Shown one piece after another: positions 28,401-37,152 of a stretch of 48,082 nt of DNA. Source of the DNA: Streptomyces aurantiacus (GTDB taxonomy: Bacteria > Actinomycetota > Actinomycetes > Streptomycetales > Streptomycetaceae); the NCBI RefSeq assembly GCF_001418335.1, contig NZ_LIPP01000087.1:415-48496 (forward strand), written 5' to 3'. Each line of letters begins with the position of its first letter. Within the stretch, counting starts at the first letter, position 1. Below the pieces are notes generated by a model that saw only the letters and a program-made list of their open reading frames with translations, was not told the DNA's origin and did not search any database. The translations under genes were made by a program, and so were the position numbers.

Positions 28401-28501
28401 CCGCGGCCAAGGGCGCCAACGGCACGGCAGCCGAGAAGGCGACCGCGGTCACGAAGAAGGCGGCCCCGGCCAAGAAGACGACCCGGGCCCGCAAGGCCTG
28501 A
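25427..28501 (+). CDS. uvrA: Excinuclease ABC subunit A
   Basis: A 1024-residue tandem ABC ATPase. The first Walker A is GLSGSGKSS (residues 32-40) and the second is GVSGSGKST (about 645). Two signatures are present, [12 protein letters not shown] and [12 protein letters not shown], with Walker [10 protein letters not shown] and VLDEPTTGL. Zinc-binding cysteines lie in [25 protein letters not shown] and CENCSGDGT with [10 protein letters not shown]. UvrA dimers find lesions and load UvrB. The GTG at 25427 ([17 protein letters not shown]) is chosen because AAAGG lies upstream at suitable distance, and the GTG at 25415 is inside that site. The last 75 residues are a Lys/Ala/Thr-rich, histone-like tail that is not part of the core enzyme. 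Confidence 0.98.
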   Translation: MADRLIVRGAREHNLKNVSLDLPRDSLIVFTGLSGSGKSSLAFDTIFAEGQRRYVESLSSYARQFLGQMDKPDVDFIEGLSPAVSIDQKSTSRNPRSTVGTITEVYDYLRLLFARIGKPHCPECGRPISRQSPQAIVDKVLELPQGSRFQVLSPLVRERKGEFVDLFADLQTKGYSRARVDGETIQLTEPPTLKKQEKHTIEVVVDRLTVKDGAKRRLTDSVETALGLSGGMVVLDFVDLPADDPERERMYSEHLYCAYDDLSFEEMEPRSFSFNSPFGACPECSGIGTRMEVDAELIVPDEDKSLDEGAIHPWSHGHTKDYFARLIGALADALGFRTDIPFAGLPQRAKKALLYGHKTQIEVRYRNRYGRERVYTTPFEGAVPFVKRRHGEAESDASRERFEGYMREVPCPTCEGTRLKPVVLAVTVMEKSIAEVAAMSISDCAEFLGELKLDARDKKIAERVLKEVNERLRFLVDVGLDYLSLNRAAGTLSGGEAQRIRLATQIGSGLVGVLYVLDEPSIGLHQRDNHRLIETLVRLRDMGNTLIVVEHDEDTIKVADWIVDIGPGAGEHGGHVVHSGSLKELLANEESQTGQYLSGKKAIPLPDIRRPRDPSRQLTVHGARENNLQDIDVSFPLGVLTAVTGVSGSGKSTLVNDILYTHLARELNGARSVPGRHTRVDGDDLVDKVVHVDQSPIGRTPRSNPATYTGVFDHVRKLFAETTEAKVRGYLPGRFSFNVKGGRCENCSGDGTIKIEMNFLPDVYVPCEVCHGARYNRETLDVHYKGKSIADVLNMPIEEAMNFFDAVPRISRHLTTLNDVGLGYVRLGQSATTLSGGEAQRVKLASELQKRSTGSTVYVLDEPTTGLHFEDISKLLVVLSGLVEKGNTVIVIEHNLDVIKTADWVVDMGPEGGGGGGLVIAEGTPEEVAGVPASHTGKFLREVLGAERVSDAPQAKPARKAAARTAVAARSTTRKTATARTTTAKSAAAKTTAAKGANGTAAEKATAVTKKAAPAKKTTRARKA

Positions 28502-28542
28502 ACCGGCTCCAGGGCCGTGTGGTCCTGTACGTCGTCACCGTC

Positions 28543-28584
28543 ACGCGCCGCGCCCCACGGGATCCCCCGTGGGGCGCGGCGCGT
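28543..28584 (+). terminator. Perfect 19-bp hairpin terminator after uvrA
   Basis: Arms 28543-28561 (ACGCGCCGCGCCCCACGGG) and 28566-28584 are exact reverse complements around loop ATCC. A second, shorter GGAACC/GGTTCC hairpin follows at once. Confidence 0.92.
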
Positions 28585-28660
28585 TGTGGAACCCTGCCGG
28601 GGGTTCCACCCAGGGGTGCCGGGTCAGGCCGTCTTGTGTCTGCGGGCCGTCGTGGCCGAT

Positions 28661-28690
28661 CGCGCAGTTCCCCGCGCCCCTTCGGGGCGC
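28661..28690. repeat. Streptomyces interspersed repeat, copy 1, with hairpin
   Basis: CGCGCAGTTCCCCGCGCCCC (28661-28680) is followed by TTC and GGGGCGC, which pairs with GCGCCCC. It lies just downstream of the minus-strand sugar kinase gene and may act as its terminator. The same 20-mer recurs near 38209 and 47838-47950. Confidence 0.85.
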
Positions 28691-28713
28691 CACCCTGTTG
28701 AGATCGAGGTCGC

Positions 28714-29625
28714 TCAGAGGGCGCCCAGCTCATGGGCGTACGGCGGTTCCGCGCCGGCTCGGGAGCAGGTGATCGCCGCGGCCCGTGCGGCGAACCGCAG
28801 CAACTCGCCCCAGCCGTCGGCCCCCAGCCCTGTCACCGCGGCGCCGGACAACGCGTCGCGGGAGGCGAGGCCGTGCAGCAGCGCCGCGTTCACCGTGTCG
28901 CCCGCGCCGATCGTGTCCACCACGTCGACCGGTTCGCCCGGCATGGAGTACTCACCGCCGTCACGGGTGAAGGCGGTCAGTCCGTCACCGCCCCGCGTGA
29001 TCACGACGGCCGAGGGACCCGAGGCCAGCCACTCGCGCGGTGTGCCGCCCAGCCAGCGGGCGTCGTCCTCGGACAGCTTGAGCAGCGACACCGACGGCAA
29101 CCAGCTCTTGAAGCGGGCCCGGTAGGCGTCGGGATCGGAGATGAGCCCCGCGCGAATGTTCGGATCGAGCGTGGTGAACACGCCCTGCGCGGACGCGCTC
29201 CGCATCAGTTCCTCGTACGCGCTCGCCCCCGGCTCCAGGACCAGCGAACAGGTACCGAAGGACACCGCCCGCGTCCCGTCCGGGAGTCGGGCGGGCGCCG
29301 AGAACAACCGGTCCGCGGTGCCCTCGACGTAGAAGGAGTAACCGGCGGAACCGTCCGAGGCGATGGACGCGACGGCGAGGGTCGTGGGCTCGGCGCCCCG
29401 CTGCACGGACGACACGTCGACGCCGGCCTCGCGCAGCCCGCCGACCAGGGCCTCGCCGAAGGCGTCGGCAGATACCCGGGAGCAGAAGGCCGTGGGGGAG
29501 CCGAGCCGGCCCAGCGACACGGCGGTGTTGTACGGGCCGCCGCCGCGGCGCGGGGTGAGCCCGGCGAGCGCGCCCGACTCGCTGGGCACCAGGTCTATCA
29601 GGGCCTCACCTGCGACGACGATCAC
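28714..29625 (-). CDS. PfkB-family sugar kinase (fructokinase-like)
   Basis: A 303-residue ribokinase-family protein. The N-terminal substrate region is VVAGEALIDLVPSESG with RRGGGPYNTAVSLGRLGSP, the central stretch is DPNIRAGLISD, and the ATP/anion-hole signature is VDTIGAGDTVNAALLHGL (about residue 240). The GGGPYNxAxxLARLG pattern is closest to fructokinases. The GTG start overlaps the stop of the LacI-family regulator gene by 4 nt, so the pair forms one operon. The regulator probably senses the kinase's sugar or its phosphate. The ORF starting at 29655 reads into the regulator gene and is not the true start. Confidence 0.9.
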   Translation of the reverse strand: MIVVAGEALIDLVPSESGALAGLTPRRGGGPYNTAVSLGRLGSPTAFCSRVSADAFGEALVGGLREAGVDVSSVQRGAEPTTLAVASIASDGSAGYSFYVEGTADRLFSAPARLPDGTRAVSFGTCSLVLEPGASAYEELMRSASAQGVFTTLDPNIRAGLISDPDAYRARFKSWLPSVSLLKLSEDDARWLGGTPREWLASGPSAVVITRGGDGLTAFTRDGGEYSMPGEPVDVVDTIGAGDTVNAALLHGLASRDALSGAAVTGLGADGWGELLRFAARAAAITCSRAGAEPPYAHELGAL

Positions 29626-30662
29626 GAGTCGGTTCCTTTCCCGGGGCAGCCGCACGAGGTGCGGTGGACGAAGGCGGAGGGCAGCCGGACCGTACGGGCC
29701 GCGCGGCCGGGGGAGTCCAGCCGTTCAAGCAGCAGCCGCACGGCCTGCGCCCCGATCTCCTTGCTGGGCTGGGAGATCGCGGTGAGCCGGGGCGAGAAGA
29801 GGTCCGCCCAGGAGAAGTCGTCGAAGCAGCACAGGGCCAGATCGGCGGGCACGGTCAGACCCCGCGCGCGTACGGCCCGCAGGGCGCCGATGGTCATCGC
29901 GTTGTTGGCGGTGACGAGCGCTGTCGGCGGTGCCGGGAGGGACAGCAGGGCGTCCGTCGCCCGCTCGGCGCCCGTCGCCTCGGAGTTGCCGGGGACCACG
30001 AGCCGCTCGTCGTACGCCAGTCCCGCGTACGCCAGGCCGTGCCGGTAGCCGGTGATCCGCTCGCTCGTCGTGCTGAGCCCCGAAAGGCCCGCGACCAGGC
30101 CGATCCTCCGGTGGCCCAGTTCGGCGAGGTGGGTGACCAGGCGGGTGACGGGCTCGGCGTTCTCCGCACACACCTGGTCGAACGCGAAACCGGGCACCGG
30201 GCCCTGGTCGACCCCGTCGACCAGCCGGTCCAGGAACACCGTCGGTACGCCGTGCCGCCCGAGGTAGCCGATCAGCTCCCGCGGCTCCGAGGAGGGCGCG
30301 ACGATCATGCCGTCCACGCGTCGTTCGTGCAGCAGCCGGACCACCTTGCGTTCATGCTCCGGGTCGTCGTGCGGGTCCGCGATCAACAGGCTGTATCCGT
30401 GTTCCAGGGCGCCCGCCTCCACGCCCTGGAGGATCTCGGTGAAGTAGGGGTTGCTGATCGCCGACACCGCGAGCCCGATGGACCGTGTGCGGGCGGTGAC
30501 CAGGGATCTGGCCAGGCTGTTCGTGGTGTACCCGAGTGTGTCGATGGCGTCGAGCACGGCCTGGCGGGTGTGCGGCAGCACCGGGCGCGTGTCGTTGAGG
30601 ACGTGCGACACCGTCGCGACGGATACGCCCGCGTGCCGGGCCACGTCGGCCATCGTCGCCAT
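29622..30662 (-). CDS. LacI-family transcriptional regulator
   Basis: A 346-residue repressor-type protein. The N-terminal helix-turn-helix and hinge are MADVARHAGVSVATVSHVLNDTRPV with SLVTARTRSIGLAVS. The sugar-binding domain follows (SNPYFTEILQGVEAGALEHGYSLLIADPHDD, VDGMIVAPSS, VTANNAMTIGALRAVRARGLTVPADLALCCFDD). Start ATG 30662 has GGGGAGG with 5 nt spacing; the longer frame to 30707 is unsupported. A 30-bp perfect palindrome lies 55 bp upstream and is the likely autoregulatory operator. The protein ends with Cys-rich HRTSCGCPGKGTDS, and its stop overlaps the sugar kinase start. Confidence 0.94.
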   Translation of the reverse strand: MATMADVARHAGVSVATVSHVLNDTRPVLPHTRQAVLDAIDTLGYTTNSLARSLVTARTRSIGLAVSAISNPYFTEILQGVEAGALEHGYSLLIADPHDDPEHERKVVRLLHERRVDGMIVAPSSEPRELIGYLGRHGVPTVFLDRLVDGVDQGPVPGFAFDQVCAENAEPVTRLVTHLAELGHRRIGLVAGLSGLSTTSERITGYRHGLAYAGLAYDERLVVPGNSEATGAERATDALLSLPAPPTALVTANNAMTIGALRAVRARGLTVPADLALCCFDDFSWADLFSPRLTAISQPSKEIGAQAVRLLLERLDSPGRAARTVRLPSAFVHRTSCGCPGKGTDS

Positions 30663-30716
30663 GCTGCCCTCCCCGGAACGGTCTGCCCGCCCGCGAAAGT
30701 ACCCCATGCGGCGAGG

Positions 30717-30746
30717 GACGTAAACGCTTACGTAAGCGTTTACGTC
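30717..30746. promoter_or_regulatory. 30-bp perfect palindrome, LacI-family operator
   Basis: The half-site is GACGTAAACGCTTAC and the second half is its exact reverse complement. It contains two overlapping LacI-type 12-mers, GTAAACGCTTAC and GTAAGCGTTTAC, as well as the inner palindrome CGCTTACGTAAGCG. It lies 55 bp upstream of the lacI-family gene. A -10-like TACGTA lies in its centre. Confidence 0.85.
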
Positions 30747-30783
30747 GAGGGAGGGGAGCTCAGCGGGGGCTCAGTGAAGGCCC

Positions 30784-30828
30784 ATCACCCTCAGCCCCAT
30801 CACTCCCAGTCCCATCACTCCCAGTCCC
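30784..30828. repeat. 15-nt tandem repeat at the 3' end of the HTH gene
   Basis: On the minus strand units GTGATGGGACTGGGA, GTGATGGGGCTGAGG and a partial GTGATGGGCCT follow one another from the stop codon outward. The last coding bases (GGACTGGGAGTGA) belong to the same pattern. Confidence 0.75.
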
Positions 30829-31762
30829 ACCCGATTCCGACGATCCCCGAGCGCACCCGCTGCTCCACCATGTGGACCGACCGGTGGCGCCCGCTCAGCG
30901 TCAGTTCCTGCCGGCCGCTGCGGGGCGCCGCCGCCGAGTGCTGGGTGAACCGGTGACAGCGCACGGGCAGCGCCTCCTCGGCGAACCGCACCTCCAGGGC
31001 GTACTGCCCGCCGGAGAAGCCGAACCCGCGGACGTACTCGCTGGACGCGCCGGCCGTGCCGTCCTCGACGCCGTAGCGGAACAGGAAGGTGTCGCCCGAC
31101 CGCAGCCGGGTGTCGAAGAGCAGCTCCGCCACGAGCACGCCGGTCTCGTGGTGCCACAGCACGCGTCCGGCACGGCAGTTCTCCAGGGCGTGCACGGCCA
31201 TGCGCTCCGGGGTGCAGCCGGGGTCGCCGTGGTGGACGGCCACATAGCGGTCGACCCCGTCCTTGTGGGCCCGCACGATGTGCTGGGAGTCGCGCCCCAG
31301 CAGCTCGCGGCGGGCGCCGATCCGTACCCGTTCGTGATGGCCGAGGGCGAGCAGCCCGCCGTCGAGCGGTGAGTCGAGCTCGGCCAGCAGCTTCTCCAGG
31401 GCGCCGGAGGCCTCGACCAGCGAGCGGTAGGAGCGGGCCGCGGGCCGTTCCGCGCCGGTGAGCTCGTCCGCCGTCGTGAGCAGCCTGATCAGTGACTCGT
31501 CCGGCAGCTGGAGTATCTCCTCCAGGGCGCGCACGGCTCGCAGCGACTCGGCGCGCTGGGGGCGCCGGGCGCCCTGCTGCCAGTAACTCAGGCTCGTCAC
31601 GCCGACCTTGACCCCGTAGCGCGTCAGATGGTGCTGTACGCGCTGCAGCGGCAGTCCGCGGGCGGTGATCGCGGCGCGCAGCGCGACATGGAAGGGGCCG
31701 CCCCGCAGGGCCGTCTCCAGTTCCGCCGTGGCGACGTCCGCGTGCTGTGTGCCGTGCCGCAT
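30815..31762 (-). CDS. Helix-turn-helix DNA-binding protein with a large C-terminal ligand-type domain
   Basis: A 315-residue protein. Residues 15-95 contain an XRE-like helix-turn-helix (ALRAAITARGLPLQRVQHHLTRYGVKVGVTSLSYWQQGARRPQRAESLRAVRALEEILQL, shown here only as a description of residues 27-86). The rest has no enzyme signature and ends in basic, beta-rich sequence (QELTLSGRHRSVHMVEQRVRSGIVGIGWDWE). It is a soluble, probably sequence-specific regulator of unknown target. ATG 31762 has AAAGGG 6 nt upstream; the frame extending to 32002 is unsupported. Two dyads upstream could be its own operators. Confidence 0.8.
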   Translation of the reverse strand: MRHGTQHADVATAELETALRGGPFHVALRAAITARGLPLQRVQHHLTRYGVKVGVTSLSYWQQGARRPQRAESLRAVRALEEILQLPDESLIRLLTTADELTGAERPAARSYRSLVEASGALEKLLAELDSPLDGGLLALGHHERVRIGARRELLGRDSQHIVRAHKDGVDRYVAVHHGDPGCTPERMAVHALENCRAGRVLWHHETGVLVAELLFDTRLRSGDTFLFRYGVEDGTAGASSEYVRGFGFSGGQYALEVRFAEEALPVRCHRFTQHSAAAPRSGRQELTLSGRHRSVHMVEQRVRSGIVGIGWDWE

Positions 31763-31775
31763 GCAGGGCCCTTTC

Positions 31776-31789
31776 TGTGAATGCTCACA
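31776..31789. promoter_or_regulatory. Dyad TGTGA-N4-TCACA just upstream of the HTH gene
   Basis: TGTGA (31776-31780), ATGC, TCACA (31785-31789). It ends 14 bases from the start codon and partly abuts the ribosome binding site, a suitable place for autorepression. Confidence 0.45.
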
Positions 31790-31901
31790 ACGGCTGGTCG
31801 GGCCGTTCGCGCTGTTCGTAGGGGCCGCCCGGTCGGCGTACGGGAAAGGTTCACCTGCGTACGCCGTGGTGCCCGGCCCAAGTAATCCCGCATTGAAGCC
31901 T

Positions 31902-31921
31902 GTTGACCAGGCCCGGACAAC
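31902..31921. promoter_or_regulatory. 20-bp imperfect palindrome upstream of the HTH gene
   Basis: GTTGACCAGGCCCGGACAAC has the symmetric pattern GTTG.CC.GG/CC.GG.CAAC with only the variable positions unpaired. It lies 140 bp upstream of the start codon in a region without genes. Confidence 0.45.
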
Positions 31922-32271
31922 ACTTGATGCGTAACTTCGCTGAAGCCCGACGCACCGAGGGCGCCCCGGGGCGTCCGGGACGTCCCGGACGCGCCGCTTC
32001 ACCCCTCACCACGCGCAATCGGGCGGGGGCGGCACGTACATCGTGAGGCTGCCGCGGTGTCTTCACGCGGCATCCGGTACGCGGTACGCGGCAGGTGGGG
32101 CCGACAGCCGGTGAGAGCTGCGGGACCAGGGAAGGCGGACAGGGGGCGGCCCGGAGCGCAGGCGGTGGGCGCCCGACGAGGGAGCGTCCTGGACGGGTCT
32201 TCACCCGTACGTGCCACGCCTGTGCTCCGGGCCGCCGTCACGCCTCACGAACGGTGCGGCAGCCGTCCGGC

Positions 32272-32463
32272 TCAGGTGCGGCCGTCGCCGCCCTGCCGGG
32301 CCGGCCGCAGGCGCTTGGCGCGCACGATGTCGGGGTCGCGGGGATCGAGGCCGGACAGCAGGCCGTCGCCGTACCGCTCCTCGTCCTGGTACGGGCGGAC
32401 CCGGACCGACCGCCGTGTCTTCTCGATCCGTGTCTGTCGCATCTTCCGCAGCCCTTCGGTCAT
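32272..32463 (-). CDS. Possible 63-residue basic protein of unknown function
   Basis: The frame from ATG 32463 encodes [18 protein letters not shown]... through [21 protein letters not shown] to [18 protein letters not shown]. Codon third positions are almost all G or C after the first fifteen codons, as in real genes of this window, and the central acidic/Tyr stretch is not what a random antisense frame gives. No domain is recognised. The ribosome binding site is weak (GGAT near the start), and the frame could start upstream. It is divergent from uvrC. Confidence 0.45.
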   Translation of the reverse strand: MTEGLRKMRQTRIEKTRRSVRVRPYQDEERYGDGLLSGLDPRDPDIVRAKRLRPARQGGDGRT

Positions 32464-32780
32464 CGATCCGACGCCTGTGTCCGAGGCGGCGGGTCCACCT
32501 GCATCTGCACTGGTACGAGCATTGCCCCGAATTGTCTTCGGGTCGTCACGGCCAGCACCCGAAACGGGTTCCGGTCCACCACAATTGCCCACCTCCTGGC
32601 AGCTGTAACCTTCAACGTCCGGTCGGCTGCAAGACGTGGGCCGGGAAGTGGGCCGGGACGGCACGCCCCGGACGCGTGCGGCAGCGGCCGGCCGAGTGGC
32701 CGGTGAGCGCCGCGGTTCGCGGTCGGCCCGGGGACTGGCGGGCCGTCGCGCTGTCATACCCCGCCAGTAGGGTGGGAGAC
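32464..32780. other. Divergent region upstream of uvrC
   Basis: About 320 bp. Apart from the uvrC promoter at its right end I see no feature. A locally less GC-rich part at 32515-32620 could hold the promoter of the possible small gene. Confidence 0.4.
32752..32773 (+). promoter_or_regulatory. Degenerate PafBC-type promoter of uvrC
   Basis: TGTCATAC (32752-32759), 8 nt, TAGGGT (32768-32773), then exactly 7 nt to the uvrC ATG. The invariant TGTC and the TAnnnT keep the right spacing, but the RGTG half of the upstream element is lost. Confidence 0.5.
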
Positions 32781-34889
32781 ATGGCCGACCCCTCCAGCTA
32801 CCGCCCCAAGCCGGGACAGATCCCCGACTCCCCAGGGGTCTACAGATTCCGCGACGAGCACCGCCGGGTGATCTACGTCGGGAAGGCGAAGAGCCTGCGC
32901 CAGCGCCTGGCCAGCTACTTCCAGGACCTCTCCGGCCTCCACCCGCGTACGCGCACGATGGTCACCACGGCCGCCTCGGTGGAGTGGACAGTGGTGTCCA
33001 CGGAGGTCGAGGCGCTCCAGCTGGAGTACTCCTGGATCAAGGAGTACGACCCCCGGTTCAACGTCAAGTACCGCGACGACAAGAGCTACCCGTACCTCGC
33101 GGTCACCATGAACGAGCAGTTTCCGCGGGTGCAGGTGATGCGCGGCCAGAAGAAGAAGGGCGTGCGCTACTTCGGTCCGTACGGGCACGCGTGGGCGATC
33201 CGCGACACCGTGGACCTCCTGCTGCGCGTCTTCCCCGTACGGACGTGCTCCACGGGCGTGTTCAAGAACGCCGAGCGGTCGGGCCGGCCCTGTCTGCTCG
33301 GTTACATCGGCAAGTGCTCCGCGCCCTGCGTCGGGCGAGTCTCGGCCGAGGAGCACCGGGAACTCGCCGAGGAGTTCAGCGACTTCATGACCGGTCGCAC
33401 GGGGACGTACATCCGTCGCCTGGAACGGCAGATGACGGATGCCGCCGAGGACATGGAGTACGAGCGCGCGGCCCGTCTGCGCGACGACATCGGGGCCCTC
33501 AAGAAGGCCATGGAGAAGAGCGCCGTCGTGCTCGCCGACGCGACGGACGCCGATCTGATCGCGCTCGCCGAGGACGAGCTGGAAGCCGCCGTGCAGATCT
33601 TCCACGTACGCGGCGGCCGGGTGCGCGGCCAGCGCGGCTGGGTCACCGACAAGGTCGAGGCGGTCACTACGGCAGGCCTGGTCGAGCACGCGCTCCAGCA
33701 GCTGTACGGAGAGGAGACCGGCGACTCCGTACCCAAGGAGGTGCTGGTCCCGGCGCTGCCCGACCCCGTGGAGCCCGTCCAGGAGTGGCTCACCGAGCGG
33801 CGCGGGTCGAACGTGTCGCTGCGGATTCCGCAGCGCGGTGACAAGAAGGCCCTCATGGAGACGGTCCAGCGCAACGCGCTCCAGGCGCTCGGCCTCCACA
33901 AGACCAAGCGCGCCTCCGACCTGACCACCCGCTCCCGCGCGCTGGAGGAGATCTCCGAGGCCCTCGGCCTGGACAGCGTGCCCCTGCGGATCGAGTGCTA
34001 CGACATCTCGCACCTCCAGGGCGACGACGTCGTGGCGTCGATGGTCGTCTTCGAGGACGGCCTGCAGCGCAAGAGCGAGTACCGGCGCTTCCAGATCAAG
34101 GGCTTCGAGGGCCAGGACGACGTCCGGTCCATGCACGAGGTGATCACACGCCGCTTCAAGCGGTACCTGGGGGAGAAGGAGAAGACCGGCGAGTGGGCCG
34201 ACGGCGAGACCGGCTTCACGGAGGAGGACGGGCGGCCCAAGCGGTTCGCGTACCCGCCGCAGCTGGTCGTCGTGGACGGCGGCAAGCCGCAGGTCGCCGC
34301 CGCCCAGCGGGCCCTGGACGAGCTGGGCATCGACGACATCGTCGTCTGCGGCCTCGCCAAGCGGCTCGAAGAGGTCTGGCTGCCCGGCGACGACGACCCG
34401 GTGGTACTGCCACGTACCAGTGAAGGGCTCTATCTTCTTCAGCGTGTGCGCGACGAGGCGCACCGCTTCGCGATCACCTACCAGCGCGCCAAGCGGGCCC
34501 GGCGTTTCAGGGCGAGCCCGCTCGATGACGTGCCGGGCCTCGGGGAGACGCGCAAGCAGGCGCTGATCAAGCATTTCGGTTCGGTGAAAAGGCTGCGATC
34601 CGCGACAATCGACCAGATCTGCGAGGTTCCCGGCATAGGCCGCAAGACGGCCGAGTCGATCGCCGTGGCCTTCGCCCAGGCGGCTCCGGTGGCTCCCGCC
34701 GTGAACACCGCGACCGGAGAGATCATCGAAGACGAGGATCACGAAGATCACGAGGCCCGCGAGGAGAACGTGGATCGCGTGGAGAACGTGGATCGCATGG
34801 AGGACGCGGCACCCGAGGCGACGGCGGGGGCCGTGGGGGAGCCCGTGTCCGCGGGCGCCTCGGACGAGCGACGGGGGCAGGAGAGATGA
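32781..34889 (+). CDS. uvrC: Excinuclease ABC subunit C
   Basis: A 702-residue nuclease. The GIY-YIG domain (3' incision) is [27 protein letters not shown] at residues 16-42. The UVR motif that docks on UvrB is [26 protein letters not shown] near 220. The RNase H-like domain (5' incision) starts with [22 protein letters not shown] near 403, and two helix-hairpin-helix motifs ([36 protein letters not shown]) are near 580-620. After about residue 640 there is a long acidic, low-complexity tail with [13 protein letters not shown] repeats. The message may be leaderless. The stop overlaps rapZ by 4 nt. Confidence 0.98.
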   Translation: MADPSSYRPKPGQIPDSPGVYRFRDEHRRVIYVGKAKSLRQRLASYFQDLSGLHPRTRTMVTTAASVEWTVVSTEVEALQLEYSWIKEYDPRFNVKYRDDKSYPYLAVTMNEQFPRVQVMRGQKKKGVRYFGPYGHAWAIRDTVDLLLRVFPVRTCSTGVFKNAERSGRPCLLGYIGKCSAPCVGRVSAEEHRELAEEFSDFMTGRTGTYIRRLERQMTDAAEDMEYERAARLRDDIGALKKAMEKSAVVLADATDADLIALAEDELEAAVQIFHVRGGRVRGQRGWVTDKVEAVTTAGLVEHALQQLYGEETGDSVPKEVLVPALPDPVEPVQEWLTERRGSNVSLRIPQRGDKKALMETVQRNALQALGLHKTKRASDLTTRSRALEEISEALGLDSVPLRIECYDISHLQGDDVVASMVVFEDGLQRKSEYRRFQIKGFEGQDDVRSMHEVITRRFKRYLGEKEKTGEWADGETGFTEEDGRPKRFAYPPQLVVVDGGKPQVAAAQRALDELGIDDIVVCGLAKRLEEVWLPGDDDPVVLPRTSEGLYLLQRVRDEAHRFAITYQRAKRARRFRASPLDDVPGLGETRKQALIKHFGSVKRLRSATIDQICEVPGIGRKTAESIAVAFAQAAPVAPAVNTATGEIIEDEDHEDHEAREENVDRVENVDRMEDAAPEATAGAVGEPVSAGASDERRGQER

Positions 34890-36088
34890 CCGAGCACGAG
34901 CAGCATGAGCAGGGAGAACCGGCGGCACGGCGCACGCCGGACGCCGAAGAACCGCATGCGGACGCGGCCGCGAACGCAGCCGCGAGCGCGGCCGGGGAAC
35001 CACGCACAGCTGAAACCGAGTCATCGCACAAGGAAGCGCGCGAAGCTGGTGCGCGGCGGACGACGGCGGCCGGCGTGGCCGGTACCGACGATCCGTCCGG
35101 CACCGACGACGCAGCCGACGCAGCCGACGCAGCCGGCACGGGCGGCACGGGCGACGAAGCGGTACTGAAAGATGGAGCGGAAGTGAACACGGGCACGATC
35201 ATCGAGACGGCCGGCGTCCCCGAGACGGCCATTCCGGAGCTGGTGATCATCTCCGGGATGTCGGGCGCGGGCCGGTCCACCGCCGCCAAGTGTCTGGAGG
35301 ACCTGGGCTGGTTCGTCGTCGACAACCTGCCGCCCGCGCTGATCCCCACCATGGTGGAGCTCGGCGCCCGCTCGCAGGGGAACGTGGCGAGGATCGCGGT
35401 CGTCGTCGACGTCCGTGGCCGCCGCTTCTTCGACAACCTGCGCGAGTCCCTCGCCGACCTGGAGACCAAGAACGTCACACGGCGGATCGTCTTCCTGGAG
35501 TCCTCCGAGGACGCCCTGGTGCGCCGCTTCGAGTCCGTGCGCAGGCCGCATCCCCTCCAGGGCGACGGCCGCATCGTCGACGGCATCGCCGCCGAGCGCG
35601 AACTGCTGCGCGAGCTGCGCGGCGACGCCGACCTGGTGATCGACACCTCCAGCCTGAACGTGCACGAGCTGCGCGCCAAGATGGACGCCCAGTTCGCCGG
35701 GGAGGAGGAGCCCGAGCTGCGGGCCACCGTCATGTCCTTCGGCTTCAAGTACGGCCTGCCGGTCGACGCCGACCTGGTCGCGGACATGCGGTTCCTGCCC
35801 AACCCGCACTGGGTCCCGGAGCTGCGCCAGTACACCGGGCTCAACGAGGAGGTGGCCTCGTACGTCTTCAACCAGCCCGGCGCCAAGGAGTTCCTGGACC
35901 GGTACGCCGAACTGCTGCACCTCATCCGGACCGGGTACCGCCGTGAGGGCAAGCGCTATGTGACCATCGCGGTCGGCTGCACCGGCGGCAAGCACCGCTC
36001 CGTCGCCATGTCCGAGAGGCTTGCCGCCCGCCTGGTGTCCGAGGGAGTGGAGACGGTCGTCGTCCACCGGGACATGGGCCGGGAATGA
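34886..36088 (+). CDS. rapZ: RapZ-family (YvcJ) nucleotide-binding protein
   Basis: A 400-residue protein if started at the ATG overlapping the uvrC stop. Residues 1-115 are acidic, Ala/Thr/Asp-rich and probably disordered. The conserved part begins [33 protein letters not shown], where the Walker A ends in Arg instead of Lys, as I recall for actinobacterial members. The C-terminal domain holds [23 protein letters not shown]. In Escherichia coli RapZ is an RNA adaptor controlling GlmS; YvcJ in Bacillus binds nucleotides; the role here is not established. A GTG at 35183 with GGAG 5 nt upstream would give a 301-residue form of the usual family length. Operon with uvrC, yvcK and whiA. Confidence 0.93.
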   Translation: MTEHEQHEQGEPAARRTPDAEEPHADAAANAAASAAGEPRTAETESSHKEAREAGARRTTAAGVAGTDDPSGTDDAADAADAAGTGGTGDEAVLKDGAEVNTGTIIETAGVPETAIPELVIISGMSGAGRSTAAKCLEDLGWFVVDNLPPALIPTMVELGARSQGNVARIAVVVDVRGRRFFDNLRESLADLETKNVTRRIVFLESSEDALVRRFESVRRPHPLQGDGRIVDGIAAERELLRELRGDADLVIDTSSLNVHELRAKMDAQFAGEEEPELRATVMSFGFKYGLPVDADLVADMRFLPNPHWVPELRQYTGLNEEVASYVFNQPGAKEFLDRYAELLHLIRTGYRREGKRYVTIAVGCTGGKHRSVAMSERLAARLVSEGVETVVVHRDMGRE

Positions 36089-37152
36089 CGGAACGCTCTC
36101 TGCGGCTGAGCCGGCTGCGGCGTGTGGGCGCCGAAGGACGCGGCGGCAAGCCCGCCGAGTCCCGCGGCGCCAAGCCGCGCCGCCGCGGCGCCCAGCCCAA
36201 GGTCGTCGCACTGGGCGGGGGCATGGGCCTGTCCGCCTCGCTCACCGCCCTGCGCCGCATCACCGGCGACCTCACCGCGGTCGTCACGGTCGCCGACGAC
36301 GGCGGTTCCAGCGGCCGTCTGCGCGACGAGCTGGGCGTGCTTCCGCCTGGTGACCTGCGCAAGGCCCTGGCCGCGCTGTGCGGCGACGACGACTGGGGGC
36401 AGACCTGGGCCCGCGTCATCCAGCACCGCTTCCAGTCCCAGGGCGAACTGCACGAGCACGCGGTCGGCAATCTGCTGATCGTCGCCCTGTGGGAACAGCT
36501 CGGCGACCATGTGCAGGCCCTGGACCTGGTCGGCAGGCTGCTGGGCGCGCACGGCAGGGTGCTGCCCATGTCCGCCGTACCGCTGGAGCTCCAGGCGCTG
36601 GTCAAGGGCCACGACCCGGAGCGGCCCGAGGACGTCGACACCGTCCGGGGCCAGGCGAACGTGGCCCTCACGCCCGGTGAGGTGCAGTCCGTGCACCTCA
36701 TGCCGAACGACCCGCCGGCCGTGCCCGAGGCCGTCGCCGCGGTCCTCGACGCGGACTGGGTGGTCCTCGGTCCCGGCTCCTGGTTCTCCTCGGTGATCCC
36801 GCACCTGCTGGTGCCCGAGCTGCTCGACGCCCTCACCGAGACGAAGGCGCGCCGGGTCCTCCCGCTGAACCTCGCGCCGCAGCCCGGAGAAACAGAAGGC
36901 TTCTCCCCGCAGCGTCATTTGGAGGTTTTGGGACGACACGCCCCTAAACTCGCCCTGGACGTGGTGTTGGCCGACGAGGCCGCCGTGCCCGACCGTGACT
37001 CACTCACCGACGCCGCGAAACGGTTCGGTGCCGCGGTCGAGCTGGCGCCGGTGGCCAGGACCGACGGGACTCCGAGGCACGACCCGGAGCTGTTGGCCGC
37101 CGCGTACGACCGTATTTTTCGGATGCATGGAAGGATCGGCCCATGGCGATGA
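36085..37152 (+). CDS. yvcK: YvcK/CofD-like UDP-sugar-binding protein
   Basis: A 355-residue protein of the gluconeogenesis factor family. The first 35 residues are basic. The nucleotide-sugar site begins [56 protein letters not shown], with [17 protein letters not shown] and [19 protein letters not shown] further on. In Bacillus and mycobacteria YvcK (CuvA) binds UDP-GlcNAc and influences cell-wall synthesis and growth on gluconeogenic carbon. The ATG overlaps the rapZ stop by 4 nt, and its own stop lies 10 nt inside whiA. The order rapZ-yvcK-whiA is conserved across Gram-positive bacteria. Confidence 0.95.
   Translation: MTERSLRLSRLRRVGAEGRGGKPAESRGAKPRRRGAQPKVVALGGGMGLSASLTALRRITGDLTAVVTVADDGGSSGRLRDELGVLPPGDLRKALAALCGDDDWGQTWARVIQHRFQSQGELHEHAVGNLLIVALWEQLGDHVQALDLVGRLLGAHGRVLPMSAVPLELQALVKGHDPERPEDVDTVRGQANVALTPGEVQSVHLMPNDPPAVPEAVAAVLDADWVVLGPGSWFSSVIPHLLVPELLDALTETKARRVLPLNLAPQPGETEGFSPQRHLEVLGRHAPKLALDVVLADEAAVPDRDSLTDAAKRFGAAVELAPVARTDGTPRHDPELLAAAYDRIFRMHGRIGPWR

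Larger units (their letters stand above)
31763..32271. other. About 510 bp without a supported gene
   Basis: It contains the promoter region and two dyads of the HTH gene at its left end. A GC-rich inverted repeat (GTCCGGGACGTCCCGGAC) is near 31971-31990. The ORFs seen in it have no recognisable product or ribosome binding site. Confidence 0.5.
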
